From positions 6,237-28,300 of the forward strand of contig MUZY01000051.1 of assembly GCA_003266065.1 (NCBI GenBank): a DNA stretch of 22,064 bases, given 5' to 3'. Both the position numbers and the translations under genes were made by a program. The notes under the pieces were generated by a model, which was given only the letters and a program-made list of their open reading frames with translations, made no database searches and was not told the DNA's origin. The DNA is from Methanosphaera sp. rholeuAM130 (GTDB lineage: Archaea; Methanobacteriota; Methanobacteria; Methanobacteriales; Methanobacteriaceae). Shown here piece after piece: positions 1 to 6,507 of the stretch (position 1 is its first letter; the number at the start of each line of letters is the position of its first letter).

Positions 1-8
1 AAAATCTC

Positions 9-206
9 ATGGTCGATGCAAATGCACTACTTGGTGTACTGGATGGTGCCGGTAGATTATCATCAAAACAAATAGCTGATCTTTTATCACAAAAAAGTCC
101 AATTCCAATTCCAGTTGCTGTAATTGATGGATTACTTGGTCAACTGGTACAACAAGGCAAGATTAAAAAGACGGAAGAAAATGGGGAAATATTCTACCAT
201 TTATAA
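9..206 (+). CDS. small winged-helix-like protein, possibly 5'-truncated
   Basis: A 65-residue protein with no cofactor or membrane motif. Its pattern suggests a compact winged helix: a helix (residues about 3-12), a 'LSSKQIADLLSQ' recognition-like helix (17-28), a further helix (36-50) ending in 'LVQQGKIKK', then a beta hairpin closed by the C-terminal 'EIFYHL'. This is the usual shape of small archaeal DNA- or protein-binding winged-helix domains, but I do not recognise the family. The reading frame is open to the left edge of the window, so the true start may lie upstream. No ribosome-binding site is visible in the eight bases before this ATG. A T-tract follows the stop. Confidence 0.6.
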   Translation: MVDANALLGVLDGAGRLSSKQIADLLSQKSPIPIPVAVIDGLLGQLVQQGKIKKTEENGEIFYHL

Positions 207-215
207 TACTTCTAC

Positions 216-229
216 CTTTCTTTTTTTAC
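216..229 (+). terminator. T-tract terminator after the winged-helix gene
   Basis: A T-rich run (ctttcttttttt) begins about 10 bases after the stop codon. No convincing stem precedes it. It fits an archaeal poly-U terminator. Confidence 0.4.
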
Positions 230-262
230 TGAATAATTTATTCTAAATTAAAAACATTTACA

Positions 263-283
263 TTGAATGGAATGTACATTCAA
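263..283. promoter_or_regulatory. TTGAATG / CATTCAA inverted repeat
   Basis: Perfect 7-base arms at 263-269 and 277-283 are separated by 7 bases. They lie between the first gene's terminator and the ferredoxin promoter, about 110 bases upstream of the ferredoxin TATA box. It could be a regulator site or chance in AT-rich DNA. Confidence 0.25.
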
Positions 284-343
284 AGTTTTTTCTTAAGTTA
301 ATTAAGATATGGGTGTTTATTTAACCAAATTAACTTCTTATTC

Positions 344-381
344 GATAGTTAAATGCATTTAATATAATTAATTTAACTATC
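344..381. promoter_or_regulatory. 11-bp inverted repeat just upstream of the ferredoxin TATA box
   Basis: GATAGTTAAAT (344-354) and ATTTAACTATC (371-381) are exact reverse complements with a 16-base spacer. The right arm ends about 14 bases before the TATA element at 395, where an archaeal repressor or activator would bind. A role as operator is inference. Confidence 0.45.
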
Positions 382-394
382 ATAGTTACAAAGG

Positions 395-445
395 TATATA
401 TAATTACATAAATAATATAATAATATAATAAAATTAATAGGTGAT
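395..445 (+). promoter_or_regulatory. ferredoxin promoter and ribosome-binding site
   Basis: A TATA box (tatatataa, 395-403) lies about 50 bases before the start codon, which predicts transcription from near 427. AGGTGAT at 439-445, five bases before the ATG, is a strong Shine-Dalgarno match to the methanogen 16S 3' end. Confidence 0.6.
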
Positions 446-450
446 AAACT

Positions 451-666
451 ATGGCAGAAATAATCTTAGAAAGAGACGATTGTACAATGTGTGGACACTG
501 CGTTGAATTGGATGAATCATTGTTCACATTTGACGACGACGACAAAGCTACATTAATAGGATCTGATAGAGACGACAACACAGACGAACTAGAAGTAGAT
601 GACACAGAAATCTATGAACAAGCAGCAGAAAACTGTACTGGAGGATGTATAGAAGTTTATGATTAA
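451..666 (+). CDS. single-cluster [4Fe-4S] ferredoxin
   Basis: A 71-residue, very acidic electron carrier of the one-cluster ferredoxin type. Cys11, Cys14 and Cys17 form a C-x2-C-x2-C motif ('CTMCGHC') and a fourth ligand comes from 'NCTGGC' near the end, most likely Cys62. Cys66 is an extra cysteine, at a place where many ferredoxins have Ala or Gly. The loop between the two Cys groups (about residues 28-53) is almost all Asp, Glu and polar residues, giving a strongly negative face. It is probably cytoplasmic and passes low-potential electrons; the partner enzyme is not visible here. It is a single gene with its own promoter, Shine-Dalgarno site and terminator. Confidence 0.85.
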   Translation: MAEIILERDDCTMCGHCVELDESLFTFDDDDKATLIGSDRDDNTDELEVDDTEIYEQAAENCTGGCIEVYD

Positions 667-694
667 ATAACTTCCATAATCTCTTTTTTTCTTT
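652..694 (+). terminator. hairpin over the ferredoxin stop codon plus T-tract
   Basis: GAAGTT (652-657) pairs with AACTTC (669-674) and the TAA stop lies in the loop. T7 follows at 684-690. Confidence 0.45.
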
Positions 695-988
695 AAATAA
701 CCTATTTTTAACTGATAACTTCCTATCTTTTCAACCCACATCATTTAACAACTGATAATGCTTTTCCAATAATTCATTATATAATAATCATATTTTTTTC
801 ACAATCGAATTAATTTAATTATCAGGTAAAGATATCTACAGTTTTTAAAATCTCTTAAAAGAGTTTAAACACGTATACTCCATTCAATCTGATTAACTTA
901 AACATTATACTAATCTGTAATCAGCAATGATTAATAAAGATAATCTGTAAATATAATTATATAATAATAGATTAAGGGGAGTTTTTAT
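667..988. other. 322-base intergenic region, no gene seen
   Basis: The region holds the ferredoxin terminator at its left end and the dtd promoter at its right end. In between are an imperfect palindrome around CTCTTaaAAGAG (852-863) and two copies of TAATCTGTAA (911-920 and 941-950) spaced exactly 30 bases apart. The DNA is AT-rich and I see no coding frame. Confidence 0.5.
911..950. repeat. TAATCTGTAA direct repeat in the dtd promoter region
   Basis: Two exact 10-base copies with a 30-base period (about three helical turns) end just before the TATA-like stretch at about 952-962. The spacing would place a bound protein on one face of the DNA. Function unknown. Confidence 0.35.
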
Positions 989-1432
989 ATGAAACTGATA
1001 GTTCAAAGAGTTACTAAGGCCAGCGTTGAAGTCGATGATGAAATCGTCGGTAAAATAGATGAAGGTTTCATGGTATTGGTAGGCTTCGGAGTTAATGACA
1101 CGAAAAAGGAAGCGGATTATCTATGCAACAAACTATTGAAACTTCGTATATTTGAAGATGACAATGACAGGATGAATCTGTCACTGCTTGATACTGATAA
1201 TGAATTGCTGTTAATTCCACAGTTTACCTTATATGCCAGTACCAAGAAACACAGACCTTCCTTTCATAAGTCCATGAACCCAATTGATGCAAATGAACTA
1301 TTTGATTATTTCTCTTCCAAGTGTAATGAGAGCATACATGTGGAAAGAGGTATTTTTGGTGCTCATATGAATGTCAGTTTAGTAAACAATGGACCCGTTA
1401 CGATTTGTTTGGAAAAAGAATATGAGGAATGA
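989..1432 (+). CDS. dtd: D-aminoacyl-tRNA deacylase, bacterial/eukaryotic Dtd1 type
   Basis: This enzyme hydrolyses D-amino acids (and glycine mischarged on tRNAAla) from tRNA, a cytoplasmic proofreading step. At 147 residues it has the full family length. It matches Dtd from the N-terminus (RVTKASV, LVGFGVNDT) through LRIFEDD and RPSFHKSMNP to the cross-subunit Gly-Pro motif NNGPVT (133-138). The catalytic-pocket motif, normally SQFTL, reads PQFTL (77-81). Pro at this place is typical of the animal relative ATD (PQATL), so the signature is mixed. Most archaea use the unrelated Dtd2, so a Dtd1 gene in a methanogen suggests transfer from bacteria. AGGGGAG (975-981) precedes the ATG. The last four bases overlap the next frame, implying an operon. 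Confidence 0.93.
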   Translation: MKLIVQRVTKASVEVDDEIVGKIDEGFMVLVGFGVNDTKKEADYLCNKLLKLRIFEDDNDRMNLSLLDTDNELLLIPQFTLYASTKKHRPSFHKSMNPIDANELFDYFSSKCNESIHVERGIFGAHMNVSLVNNGPVTICLEKEYEE

Positions 1433-1434
1433 AC

Positions 1435-1683
1435 ATGAATAATTATGAATTGGAAAGCAGGGAAAAAATTACAGTCGATATTGAAAAATTGGAAAGGAAC
1501 CTTAATGAAGTGGCCGATATAACGTTTGTCGATGAAGAAAAAGATGTATATGACCGGGCAGTTGATTATATGAACGATTCAAAATATTATCTTGAAAAAG
1601 GTGATAACAGAACTGCATTTGGTTGTATTGAATATAGTCATGGATTATTGGATGCCTTAAGAATGATTCATGGATTAATATAA
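1435..1683 (+). CDS. DUF357 family protein
   Basis: A small helical protein of 82 residues. The C-terminal pattern 'AFGCIEYSHGLLDALRMIHG' matches the archaeal DUF357 family (typically AF..I.YAHGLLDA). These proteins are widespread in methanogens but have no established function. The first half is a charged helix, so the whole is probably a helical hairpin or bundle. An ATG at 1429 overlaps the dtd stop, but GAGG at 1424-1427 would be only one base from it. The ATG at 1435 has a normal 7-base spacing and is preferred. Tight linkage to dtd implies co-translation, though no functional link is known to me. Confidence 0.8.
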   Translation: MNNYELESREKITVDIEKLERNLNEVADITFVDEEKDVYDRAVDYMNDSKYYLEKGDNRTAFGCIEYSHGLLDALRMIHGLI

Positions 1684-1686
1684 TTA

Positions 1687-1694
1687 TTTTTTTT
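1687..1694 (+). terminator. T8 tract after the dtd-DUF357 operon
   Basis: Eight T residues start four bases after the DUF357 stop codon. No strong stem is present. Confidence 0.4.
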
Positions 1695-1707
1695 ATCAAA
1701 TTTTTTA

Positions 1708-1766
1708 GTAACCTTTATATACTTTAAGATACAGAAGATAATTAGAAATATATTAAAAAAGAGGAT
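1708..1766 (+). promoter_or_regulatory. promoter and ribosome-binding site of the membrane-protein gene
   Basis: gtaacc followed by tttatatac (1714-1722) reads as BRE plus TATA, about 55 bases before the ATG at 1774. GAGGAT (1761-1766) is the ribosome-binding site. Confidence 0.5.
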
Positions 1767-1773
1767 AACCTAA

Positions 1774-2502
1774 ATGAAAGATTATACGCAAAGTAATTAT
1801 TCAAACCTTGGAAATCTAAACGTCAATAATATTACAAATGTCATTTATATCTTCTCATTCATATTCCAGTGGTCAATGATATCGATGATATTGAACCTAT
1901 TTACTATGGGTATGATACGAAGGGAACTCTTTGTAATATTTTTACTGGATGCCATTTCAATGCTGGCAATAAAGGATAAGACAATACTAAAGCCATCATT
2001 TTTATTGACACAACTGTGGAATCTGGTATCCCTGGTTTTCAATAGCGACAAACTGAATACCAATAACCCATTGGAAATATTGATGATGCTATCAACCTTT
2101 AGAAATAAGATATCAAATGCATTCAACGATTTAAAATTCAAGTTCACCAATGTAAAAAAATCAATCAATACCGTTGAAAGAGAAAACAGGAAATATGAAA
2201 AGACAAGAAACCTGAATAAGTTCAATGAGGAAATCGGAAATAAGGTAACTGTTGAATCAGTATCCAACGGTAAATATGATAAGAAAACGTTTGAATACAA
2301 GGACAGGACACAAAGCTATGTTCACATGCTGGAGGCAAATGGTTACAAAAACTATAGGAATTACGGTCTGGATCCACAAAACAGTAAATCATACATCATT
2401 ATAAACAAGAATAAGGACATTATAGATGTAGAAAACAATAAGATAGATATCAAACATGACCACCCTGATTACAAATTCGTTATAGATGGATGGAAAGCAT
2501 GA
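1774..2502 (+). CDS. membrane protein of unknown function
   Basis: I do not recognise this 242-residue protein. Residues about 22-45 and 50-68 are hydrophobic and should form two membrane helices separated by a short 'GMIRRE' turn. A weaker hydrophobic stretch follows at about 75-90. From about residue 110 the protein is soluble: a charged helical, possibly coiled-coil part (115-155), then a Tyr/Asn/Lys-rich beta-like domain ending in 'FVIDGWKA'. The positive turn between the first two helices suggests that the large C-terminal domain is cytoplasmic. No catalytic motif is visible. It has its own promoter and terminator and no operon partner. Confidence 0.65.
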   Translation: MKDYTQSNYSNLGNLNVNNITNVIYIFSFIFQWSMISMILNLFTMGMIRRELFVIFLLDAISMLAIKDKTILKPSFLLTQLWNLVSLVFNSDKLNTNNPLEILMMLSTFRNKISNAFNDLKFKFTNVKKSINTVERENRKYEKTRNLNKFNEEIGNKVTVESVSNGKYDKKTFEYKDRTQSYVHMLEANGYKNYRNYGLDPQNSKSYIIINKNKDIIDVENNKIDIKHDHPDYKFVIDGWKA

Positions 2503-2533
2503 CATTATACTTCATCCAACCATTATCTTTTTT
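2487..2533 (+). terminator. possible hairpin over a stop codon plus T6
   Basis: TGGATG (2487-2492) can pair with CATCCA (2513-2518) with the TGA stop in the loop. Six T residues follow at 2528-2533. The stem is short and could be chance. Confidence 0.3.
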
Positions 2534-2634
2534 AATAATGTTTTCCTAATTTTTCAGTTAGCGGTATTAATTATATTTATTTAGTAAAAGAATCAAAAAT
2601 AGGATTATAGACAATAGTTTTAACAGGTGATTTA

Positions 2635-3012
2635 ATGACAGAAGAAATAGTATTATGTGCATGCAGTGGAATGAATCCACGTGGAGAAGTAGCAAGAGCA
2701 GCAGTATATGACATGGCACAGGAGGAAGAAAACTGTTCCGTTTGCTGTATCGTAGCAACAGGCGGAGGAAAACAGAAATATATAGACCTGGCAAGTCAGC
2801 ATCCGGTTATAGTAGTAAATGGATGTAAACAAAACTGTACAACAACGCTTTTGAAAGAAAAAGGTATCGATGTCGAAAAGGTATTGGTGGTACCTGAGAT
2901 TCTTGAAGAAAACGACATGACCGCCGAATGCACAGTTAGAATGAATGAAAATGATGAAAAATGTGTTGATATATTAAAAGAAGTAATCAGAAAAGAAATT
3001 GAAGACATATAA
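2635..3012 (+). CDS. DGC-domain cysteine-rich protein, putative metal-binding
   Basis: A 125-residue protein resembling the DGC family (putative zinc-binding proteins of unknown role). The N-terminal 'CACSGMNPRGEVARAA' is the family's first Cys loop (Cys8, Cys10). 'ENCSVCC' gives Cys34, Cys37 and Cys38, and 'VNGCKQNC' (61-68) is the segment that is usually D-G-C-x3-C. The eponymous Asp is Asn here. Two more cysteines (99, 110) lie in the C-terminal part. Nine cysteines in a small cytoplasmic protein point to metal or Fe-S binding. AGGTGAT lies three bases before the ATG. Related genes are often near redox genes in anaerobes, but no obvious partner is adjacent here. Confidence 0.75.
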   Translation: MTEEIVLCACSGMNPRGEVARAAVYDMAQEEENCSVCCIVATGGGKQKYIDLASQHPVIVVNGCKQNCTTTLLKEKGIDVEKVLVVPEILEENDMTAECTVRMNENDEKCVDILKEVIRKEIEDI

Positions 3013-3050
3013 TTCACCAATATCTTCATTAATTAAATCAACATTTAAAT

Positions 3051-3080
3051 ACAAATGATATTTTTATCATTGTATTTTTC
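3051..3080. terminator. bidirectional terminator hairpin between convergent genes
   Basis: AATGATA (3054-3060) and TATCATT (3065-3071) form a perfect 7-bp stem with a TTTT loop. The stem extends by ACA/TGT with one bulge. T-rich sequence follows on the plus strand. It lies between the DGC gene and the convergent unknown gene. Confidence 0.5.
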
Positions 3081-3139
3081 ATCTTTCAAGTACTTAAAAA
3101 ACCAATCAATAATCTAATTCTTTCCCAATTGAGTTGCTT

Positions 3140-3748
3140 TCATATTATTTTTGTAATGTTGCAATAATTGATGTTGTTCATATAAAAGTCGTCATCCACA
3201 TTCAACTCAATTAACGTCTCCTTGATATCAGGATGCATGTTTACGTAATATTCACATTCACTTTTAATGTTGAAGGTGTTGTCATTGATTTTTTCCAGTT
3301 CCCTGGTATTCTGATTTGAAACGCTTAATGCATGTTCTTTGGTTATCGTGTTATTCTTGTACTGGTTATAGTTTTCCATATCCTTAATTAAATAGTCGAA
3401 TGCCTCTTTTTCACTGGTCAATCTTTTTATCTCCAAGTTAACGTAATCATCCAATGTATCATTATCGGATTTATCATTAAAAGACTGCAATACCCTTATT
3501 TCATCATCAATGTACTTTGACTTGTTTTTAAAAGCTTTGATGCTGTCATCGCTTGAAGTTATACTACTGTTGTAGTATTTCTGATATTCGATATCACTGA
3601 TGTTTTCGATGCTACTTGCCTCTTTAACGGTCTTGTTGAATTCACTTTGACCATTATTATTTGATATCAGTCCAATATTGACATATCCAAGGATAATTAC
3701 AAGTGCAAACAGTACCAATAATATAATAATTTTAGTTTTATCATTCAT
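3140..3748 (-). CDS. membrane-anchored extracytoplasmic protein of unknown function
   Basis: I do not recognise the family. The protein starts with a short positive stretch (MNDKTK) and one hydrophobic helix (about residues 6-28), so it is a signal-anchored protein with about 175 residues outside the membrane. The outer part is Asn/Asp/Ser/Lys-rich and mostly helical by pattern. It holds potential N-glycosylation sites (NSS, NDT, NNT) and two Cys (in SECEY and NYCN). The frame can be extended to a TTG at 3760 whose first bases overlap the upstream stop codon. I prefer the ATG at 3748, which gives 202 residues. Neither has a clear Shine-Dalgarno site, so translation is probably coupled to the upstream gene. 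Confidence 0.6.
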   Translation of the reverse strand: MNDKTKIIILLVLFALVIILGYVNIGLISNNNGQSEFNKTVKEASSIENISDIEYQKYYNSSITSSDDSIKAFKNKSKYIDDEIRVLQSFNDKSDNDTLDDYVNLEIKRLTSEKEAFDYLIKDMENYNQYKNNTITKEHALSVSNQNTRELEKINDNTFNIKSECEYYVNMHPDIKETLIELNVDDDFYMNNINYCNITKII

Positions 3749-3756
3749 ATTAATCT

Positions 3757-4182
3757 TCAATTCAAGGAATCAATCATATTAAAGAAATCTTCATATTTAT
3801 CCAGCATTTCAAGTAATTCAGCGGATGTTGTGGTCTGTATTTCTATCTGATTCAATTTTTCCTCAATTCTAAGCTTTATTCTTTCATCGTTTACATTTTC
3901 AAAGCTATTTATGAATGATGAGACAACAGTGTTATATGTATCTTCGGTCAGGTTGTATAACCTTTGATTTTTAAGGATATCCATAGCATGATATATTCCC
4001 TTATCCTCTATATCACTGCAGAACGTTAGTGCAAAGTGCACATCCATGTAGTATGGGGTGTCGATTCTATCGCTTCTTGCTATGGTTGTGATTTTACACA
4101 TCACATGATCGTCATCAATATTTTGTGCCACAAATCTAAGAAAGTTGAAATGCTTTAGCGTTACCTTGTTGAATAAATCCAT
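3757..4182 (-). CDS. protein of unknown function, first gene of a two-gene operon
   Basis: A 141-residue soluble protein without a recognisable family. The first two thirds alternate strands and helices around two Cys (in HVMCKI and TFCSDI). The last third (about 95-140) is a charged helical stretch with coiled-coil character ('IKLRIEEKLNQIEIQ'). GAGGA at 4188-4192 (minus strand) lies seven bases before the ATG. Its stop almost abuts the next gene, which encodes a membrane-anchored protein, so the two products probably work together. I cannot say at what. Confidence 0.6.
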   Translation of the reverse strand: MDLFNKVTLKHFNFLRFVAQNIDDDHVMCKITTIARSDRIDTPYYMDVHFALTFCSDIEDKGIYHAMDILKNQRLYNLTEDTYNTVVSSFINSFENVNDERIKLRIEEKLNQIEIQTTTSAELLEMLDKYEDFFNMIDSLN

Positions 4183-4452
4183 ATCTTTGTCCTCGTTTAG
4201 TTATAGTTAATTATTTGTTGTTGCTCATTTAAATTTATTGCAAAGCCGATGATTAGTAAAATCACTTGTTCCATTTAATAATTTACGATTCATTTCATGG
4301 GAATTCTTGTAAACTATTCAATAGAAAACTAATTCTGGTATTATCAAATACATTAATAATGGGATATTAGTAAACATAATTCTTTTGGTCTACCTAAAAA
4401 TAATAATCACTATATATCACTATTGTTATAATCAATAATAGGAGTGATAACT
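4183..4452. promoter_or_regulatory. divergent promoter region
   Basis: This 270-base region separates the unknown minus-strand operon from the FMN reductase-like gene. For the plus gene, ctatatatc (about 4409-4417) is a likely TATA box and GGAGTGAT (4441-4448) is the ribosome-binding site. An imperfect dyad (CTAAT 4329-4333 / ATTAG 4366-4370, inner ATTAT/ATAAT) lies in the middle. Confidence 0.4.
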
Positions 4453-5007
4453 ATGAAAATAATAGGAATAAATACAAGTCCAAGAGATAACGGTAACGCT
4501 AGAATTGCATTGGTAAAAGCACTGGAAGCTGCTGAAGCTAAAGGAGCTGAAACTGAAATATTCGATACAAATAAGATGAATATCGGTGCATGTCAAGCCG
4601 ACAATTACTGTAAGGCACATGAAGGAAAGTGTCCTGTTGACGATGATATGCAAAAAATTTACCGTGCCATAGAAGAAGCCGATGGTGTAATACTTGCAAG
4701 TCCAATATACTTCTTTGACGTTTGTGCCCAGGCAAAATTGGTCATCGACAGAATGTATGCTTACTTCCAATCCCCATTTGTCGAAACCTATGGAAAGAAA
4801 AAATTCTCAATCATTACAACTCAGGGAATGCCTGATGCAGATGCATTTAAGGATACAATCCAACTTCAGGCAAACGCATTCGGATTCTTAGGATTTGAAG
4901 TATGTGACGTGGCAATATTAACCGACAATAATATTCCGAAAGCCATTGAATCCAAGGATGATCAACTGGAACTTGCTAAAAAAGTCGGTGAAAACATAGT
5001 AAATTAA
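4453..5007 (+). CDS. NAD(P)H-dependent FMN reductase / iron-sulfur flavoprotein-like protein
   Basis: A 184-residue flavodoxin-fold protein. The FMN phosphate loop is visible at the N-terminus ('GINTSPRDNGNA', 5-16) and the flavin-side segment 'ADGVILASPIYFFDV' lies in the middle. Many members carry C-x2-C-x2-C-x(5-7)-C for a [4Fe-4S] cluster. Here the same place reads Cys47-x2-Asp50-x2-Cys53-x6-Cys60, so the second ligand is Asp. It may still bind a cluster, as some ferredoxins with Asp ligands do, or may have lost it. It probably transfers electrons between NAD(P)H or ferredoxin and a flavin acceptor in the cytoplasm. A GTG at 4444 is in frame, but GGAGTGAT overlaps it and fits the ATG at 4453. 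Confidence 0.85.
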   Translation: MKIIGINTSPRDNGNARIALVKALEAAEAKGAETEIFDTNKMNIGACQADNYCKAHEGKCPVDDDMQKIYRAIEEADGVILASPIYFFDVCAQAKLVIDRMYAYFQSPFVETYGKKKFSIITTQGMPDADAFKDTIQLQANAFGFLGFEVCDVAILTDNNIPKAIESKDDQLELAKKVGENIVN

Positions 5008-5033
5008 ATATAATTTACTATAATCTTTTTTTT
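4996..5033 (+). terminator. strong hairpin over the stop codon plus T8
   Basis: ATAGTAAATT (4996-5005) and AATTTACTAT (5012-5021) form a perfect 10-bp stem with a six-base loop. The TAA stop begins at the last base of the left arm. Eight T residues follow at 5026-5033. Confidence 0.65.
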
Positions 5034-5116
5034 AAACTCCCCATTTAGAACTATTTTTATAAATAACCTATAATAATTTGTATAATATTATAAAATATGC
5101 AATCAATAATTATAAT

Positions 5117-5150
5117 AAAAAAAGAAGTAAAGTAATTAACCGTAATTACT
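5117..5150 (-). terminator. hairpin over the MATE stop codon plus T7
   Basis: AGTAATTA (5131-5138) and TAATTACT (5143-5150) form an 8-bp perfect stem with a four-base loop that includes the stop codon of the pump gene. On the minus strand it is followed by T7 (5117-5123). Confidence 0.6.
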
Positions 5151-6506
5151 TATTAAACGTTTTATGTAAAACGTAGCCCATGTGACACTTATCAGTCCAC
5201 CTATAAATCCACCGAGAATTATACCGTAATAAATTCCATATTCTCCCATATCAAATGCTATTCCAAATAGATATGAAAATAATACTTCTAAGAATAATGC
5301 CCGGATGAATGTCAATATAAATGATGTAACCCCTTTACCGACGCCCTGGAACATCATGGCAGATATCATCCCAAGGCATGCCGCATAGATGAACACTATC
5401 ATTATCTGAATCAATGACGCTATTCTGGGAGCCAACTCGGCACTTGAACTGTAAGCAAATACGCTGCTTATCTGTGGTGCAAACAGGAAGAATATTATAG
5501 CCATAACGGTACTTACCATTAAACCTAATTTCAATGTATAATTGAAGGAATTCTTAAGTTTGATGTAGTCCCTGGCACCATATGATGCACCGACAACAGT
5601 AAGTAATGCCGTACCAAATCCCATTAGCGGAATCATTGACAGTTGTATCAATCTCATACCGGCAGTATATGTTGCTACGGCTACTGTTCCGGCAACAAAT
5701 ACCAGCAAATAATTCTCAATAATACCTAATGCACTGAATATGAGGTTTTCTGCAGTTGACGGCAATGCTACATTGAGAATGCCCGTGATTAGTGAAGTGC
5801 TGTAACTGAAGTTAGCGAGTGATAAATCAAGATAGGTATCCTTTTTATAGTGCATCCAATATAGCAATACGGATGCACTGACAAATCCGGAAAATACCGT
5901 AGCCCATGCAGCACCGATAATGCCTAAATCCAATATGTAAATGAATATCGGATCCAATATAATATTAAATATTGCGGTAACTGCCATTACATACATTGCA
6001 CGTTTAACGTCTCCTTCAGAACGTAGGATAGCCGTTCCAACACCGTTGTATATGAACACTATCATGAATAAAAAGACTATATTGCCGTATTCAAGTGCAT
6101 CAACTTTAGCGGTTCCGGCACCCATCAAATCAAGCAGTGCAGGTAATATTATAAACATTACTATTGATCCGAGTATGCTTATTATAACTGTCAACAAAAG
6201 GCTATGCAGTGCCGTATTGTTTGCGTTTTCGCTATTATTTGCCCCAATGAATCTGGCTATCAGACTGTTTGCACCAGCACCTATACCGTTTCCGAGTCCG
6301 ATAAGTATCATAAACAGCGGCGTGATAAATCCTATAGCCGCAAGTGCATCGGCTCCCAGCCCCGCTACCCATATGCTGTCTGCCAGGTTGTATGCCATAA
6401 TCAGGAACATGCTTACCATCATCGGCCATGCCAGTTTTTTTATTGCTACCTTATAGTCTCCCCGTATTAATTCTATATTGCTGTTTTTTCCTTTCTCTTG
6501 TGTCAT
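5136..6506 (-). CDS. MATE family multidrug efflux transporter
   Basis: A 456-residue integral membrane protein with about 12 hydrophobic helices, the length and pattern of the MATE/NorM family (Na+- or H+-driven export of cationic drugs). Family signatures are clear: 'AWPMMVSMFLIMAYNLADSIWVAGLGADALAAIGF' split over helices 1-2, 'GNGIGAGANSLIARFIGA' after helix 2, and 'ILDPIFIY' in helix 5. The frame runs upstream into marR, but the ATG at 6506 has GAGGT (6512-6516 on the minus strand) at good spacing and gives the normal N-terminus. One base separates it from the marR stop, so the two form one operon. Expression is probably controlled by that MarR. Confidence 0.93.
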   Translation of the reverse strand: MTQEKGKNSNIELIRGDYKVAIKKLAWPMMVSMFLIMAYNLADSIWVAGLGADALAAIGFITPLFMILIGLGNGIGAGANSLIARFIGANNSENANNTALHSLLLTVIISILGSIVMFIILPALLDLMGAGTAKVDALEYGNIVFLFMIVFIYNGVGTAILRSEGDVKRAMYVMAVTAIFNIILDPIFIYILDLGIIGAAWATVFSGFVSASVLLYWMHYKKDTYLDLSLANFSYSTSLITGILNVALPSTAENLIFSALGIIENYLLVFVAGTVAVATYTAGMRLIQLSMIPLMGFGTALLTVVGASYGARDYIKLKNSFNYTLKLGLMVSTVMAIIFFLFAPQISSVFAYSSSAELAPRIASLIQIMIVFIYAACLGMISAMMFQGVGKGVTSFILTFIRALFLEVLFSYLFGIAFDMGEYGIYYGIILGGFIGGLISVTWATFYIKRLISNYG

Positions 6507-6507
6507 A

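Noticed and set aside
330..605. 91-codon minus-strand frame over the ferredoxin gene
   Set aside because: It is antisense to a well-supported ferredoxin with its own promoter and ribosome-binding site, and its Ser-rich translation mirrors the Asp-rich codons of that gene.
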